In this document: piece by piece, positions 58,250 through 59,464 of the stretch
Position numbering within the stretch: position 1 is the first letter of the stretch
Layout of the letters: each line of letters opens with the position of its first letter
NCBI GenBank assembly: GCA_964428355.1
Contig: CAYRYU010000042.1
Span: 1 to 59,464, forward strand
DNA from: CAYRYU01 sp964428355
GTDB lineage: Bacteria; Muiribacteriota; Ozemobacteria; Ozemobacterales; Ozemobacteraceae
DNA: 59,464 bases
Direction of reading: 5' to 3'
Program-made: the position numbers and the translations under genes
Notes under the pieces: model-generated
Told to the model about the DNA's origin: nothing
Seen by the model: only the letters and a program-made list of their open reading frames with translations
The model's database searches: none

Positions 58250-59254
58250 TCACTGGATCCGGAAAAATCGGTCGATCGGAACTGGCAGTCCGATGCCCTG
58301 TGTGGATGAAAGGTTGGTTTCCATGAACCGGACCCGGTAGCTTCCCCCCACCGAAAGGCCCTTGCCGCTCCCGCCTTTTACCGTGATCTGAACGTTGTTT
58401 CCCGCCCCCTGAGTGGTGAAGAGGGAACCATTCGCCTCCGACAAAGTGAACTCGCTCCCCGAAACAAGGTTCTTTACCGAAGCGGTCCAGGAGGTGCCAC
58501 CCCCAAAATTCGTGTTCGTGTTGAAGATAACCAGGAATGTCGGTTGGGTGGCGTTGATGACCGTGGGGTTTTCCGCCTCGGGGGAAACCGTTGTCAGGAC
58601 TCCGTTCGGGACGTTCTGGGTCGTGACCGACTGGACGTAGAAGAGGTTCTGGAGTGAGGAAGGTGGGATTGCGGACGGCTGGGTAACCAATTTGGGGCTG
58701 TTCCCCGGGGCATCGGGAGGAGGGACTATGGTCACGGATACCGTGAACCCATCGACGATGCTTCCCTTGATGATCACGTTGACGGTGACATCCGGAGTGG
58801 TGTCTGAGGTTGTCCGGTTTTCGATGTACATCTCCCCTGAAATCGGGACCCCTGCGTAACCGATGGTGAACGGGACCTTGCGGGTCGGGTCGTAACTGGT
58901 CCACCCTGTTGCGGCCAGCAGCGCACCGAGGGTCAGGTTGGGTTCGCTGTATCTGAGGACCAGGTTGTTCTCACCGTCGGGCCCGGTCTTGGAAACGGGG
59001 AGGAGACGGACTGCGCTGCTGCCGTTTCCGATGATAAGGGGAATATCGTTCCAGCGCGGACTTGCGAGGATTCCCTTTATCGAGGCGGTGTTCAGGGTAG
59101 TGGCGGGGATGGTCACGTTCTGGGTGAAATTGATGATGCTCCTGGCAAGAAGGGAGTTTGGATCTCCGGAGGAATCATCGCTTCCCCCTCCGAAACAGCC
59201 CGAAAGCAACGTCAGGGAGACCAGTCCGAAGAGAATGATGGAACGGCTTTTCAA
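58250..59254 (-). CDS. lipoprotein with repeated Ig-like beta domains
   Basis: A 334-residue lipoprotein. Signal MKSRSIILFGLVSLTLLSGC with lipobox LLSGC and then a Gly/Ser/Asp linker. The rest is Thr/Ser/Asn/Val-rich beta sequence; the last about 110 residues (NPTVINATQPTFLVIFNTNT, SYRVRFMETN) look like an IPT/Ig-like domain. TTG start supported by GGAGG 7 nt upstream; an ATG-like longer form lacks a signal peptide. It precedes nifU by 57 nt but is probably functionally separate. Likely a surface protein. Confidence 0.8.
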   Translation of the reverse strand: MKSRSIILFGLVSLTLLSGCFGGGSDDSSGDPNSLLARSIINFTQNVTIPATTLNTASIKGILASPRWNDIPLIIGNGSSAVRLLPVSKTGPDGENNLVLRYSEPNLTLGALLAATGWTSYDPTRKVPFTIGYAGVPISGEMYIENRTTSDTTPDVTVNVIIKGSIVDGFTVSVTIVPPPDAPGNSPKLVTQPSAIPPSSLQNLFYVQSVTTQNVPNGVLTTVSPEAENPTVINATQPTFLVIFNTNTNFGGGTSWTASVKNLVSGSEFTLSEANGSLFTTQGAGNNVQITVKGGSGKGLSVGGSYRVRFMETNLSSTQGIGLPVPIDRFFRIQ

Positions 59255-59404
59255 GATTCGACCTCCTGGGAGATTTTGGTTGTGGCCCCGAAACACTCTC
59301 CCCGCGAGTTCGGAGGGGAGGGATCAGGTTTCCGCCCGTTCGATCTGGGCAGGGAAAACCCGCTCGTTCCGAAGGATATCACTTCCCACATGATTTGGAA
59401 AACC

Positions 59405-59458
59405 CCACGGCCCCCCACGGCCCCCCACGGGCCCACGGCACCACGGCACCACGGCCCC
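59405..59458. repeat. CCACGG tandem repeat at the window end
   Basis: CCACGGCCCC-type units repeated three times and CCACGGCA twice, C-rich. The 59255-59404 stretch before it holds no gene. The repeat may lie at an assembly edge. Confidence 0.7.
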
Positions 59459-59464
59459 CGGAAA

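Overview
The window is a single bacterial chromosomal segment, moderately to highly GC-rich and densely coded, with genes on both strands. The cell looks didermic: there is a predicted outer-membrane barrel, lipoproteins with lipoboxes, secreted proteins and type IV pilus/type II secretion-like pseudopilins. The mix of many TPR proteins, orphan secretion parts, fused signalling proteins and large proteins without recognisable domains suggests an uncultured, phylum-level lineage. Candidatus Riflebacteria is one guess, but nothing in the sequence proves it. No phage, insertion-sequence transposase, rRNA or CRISPR array is visible. One tRNA gene (Val-GAC) is present.

Layout. 1-2214 (minus): a CIRCE-controlled groES-groEL locus followed by the start of a second groES cut by the window edge. 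2531-8090 (plus): a four-gene minor-pseudopilin-like cluster. 8308-21860 (minus): a secreted GH13 debranching enzyme, an MFS/histidine kinase/NtrC-type regulator set, a secreted SLH-like protein, then TPR protein-trpS-scpA-scpB-M16 peptidase-M24 peptidase. 21992-22552 (plus): a small secreted protein. 22670-26212 (minus): TPR lipoprotein-like protein, outer-membrane barrel, HD-GYP phosphohydrolase and a methyltransferase-like remnant in one tight operon. 26326-41269 (plus): parB and an MBL hydrolase, then the most unusual region. This holds a ParA/MinD-like protein with a ~900-residue Pro/Phe/Arg-rich tail, a 1,494-residue protein of the same composition throughout, a PP2C phosphatase, a coiled-coil protein ending in the same kind of tail, and a ~20-repeat TPR protein. 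41269-41569: a MITE-like element. 41572-44093 (minus): ECF sigma factor, zinc-finger anti-sigma with an HTH, and a GspF-GspE fusion ATPase. 44165-48847: small membrane and coiled-coil proteins, an adenylate-cyclase-like/RDD fusion (minus), and a membrane protein with a secreted YtfJ/GerW protein. 48853-49943 (minus): trmJ-like methyltransferase and tRNA-Val. 50107-55118 (plus): small helical protein, gltX, apbE, eetA-like, eetB-like, maf, coaD. 55291-59254 (minus): lipoprotein, nifU, nifS and a second MBL hydrolase.

How the parts fit. Housekeeping genes sit in short-spaced or ATGA-overlapping operons. The best candidate for an undescribed system is 28281-39023. Three proteins from one locus share an extreme Pro/Phe/Arg composition that is either attached to a ParA-like NTPase, free-standing, or attached to a coiled coil, with a PP2C phosphatase encoded among them. 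A positioning, scaffold or condensate-like assembly under Ser/Thr phospho-control is a reasonable hypothesis, but it is inference. The second candidate is the ECF sigma/anti-sigma operon that drives a fused and partly degenerate secretion ATPase.
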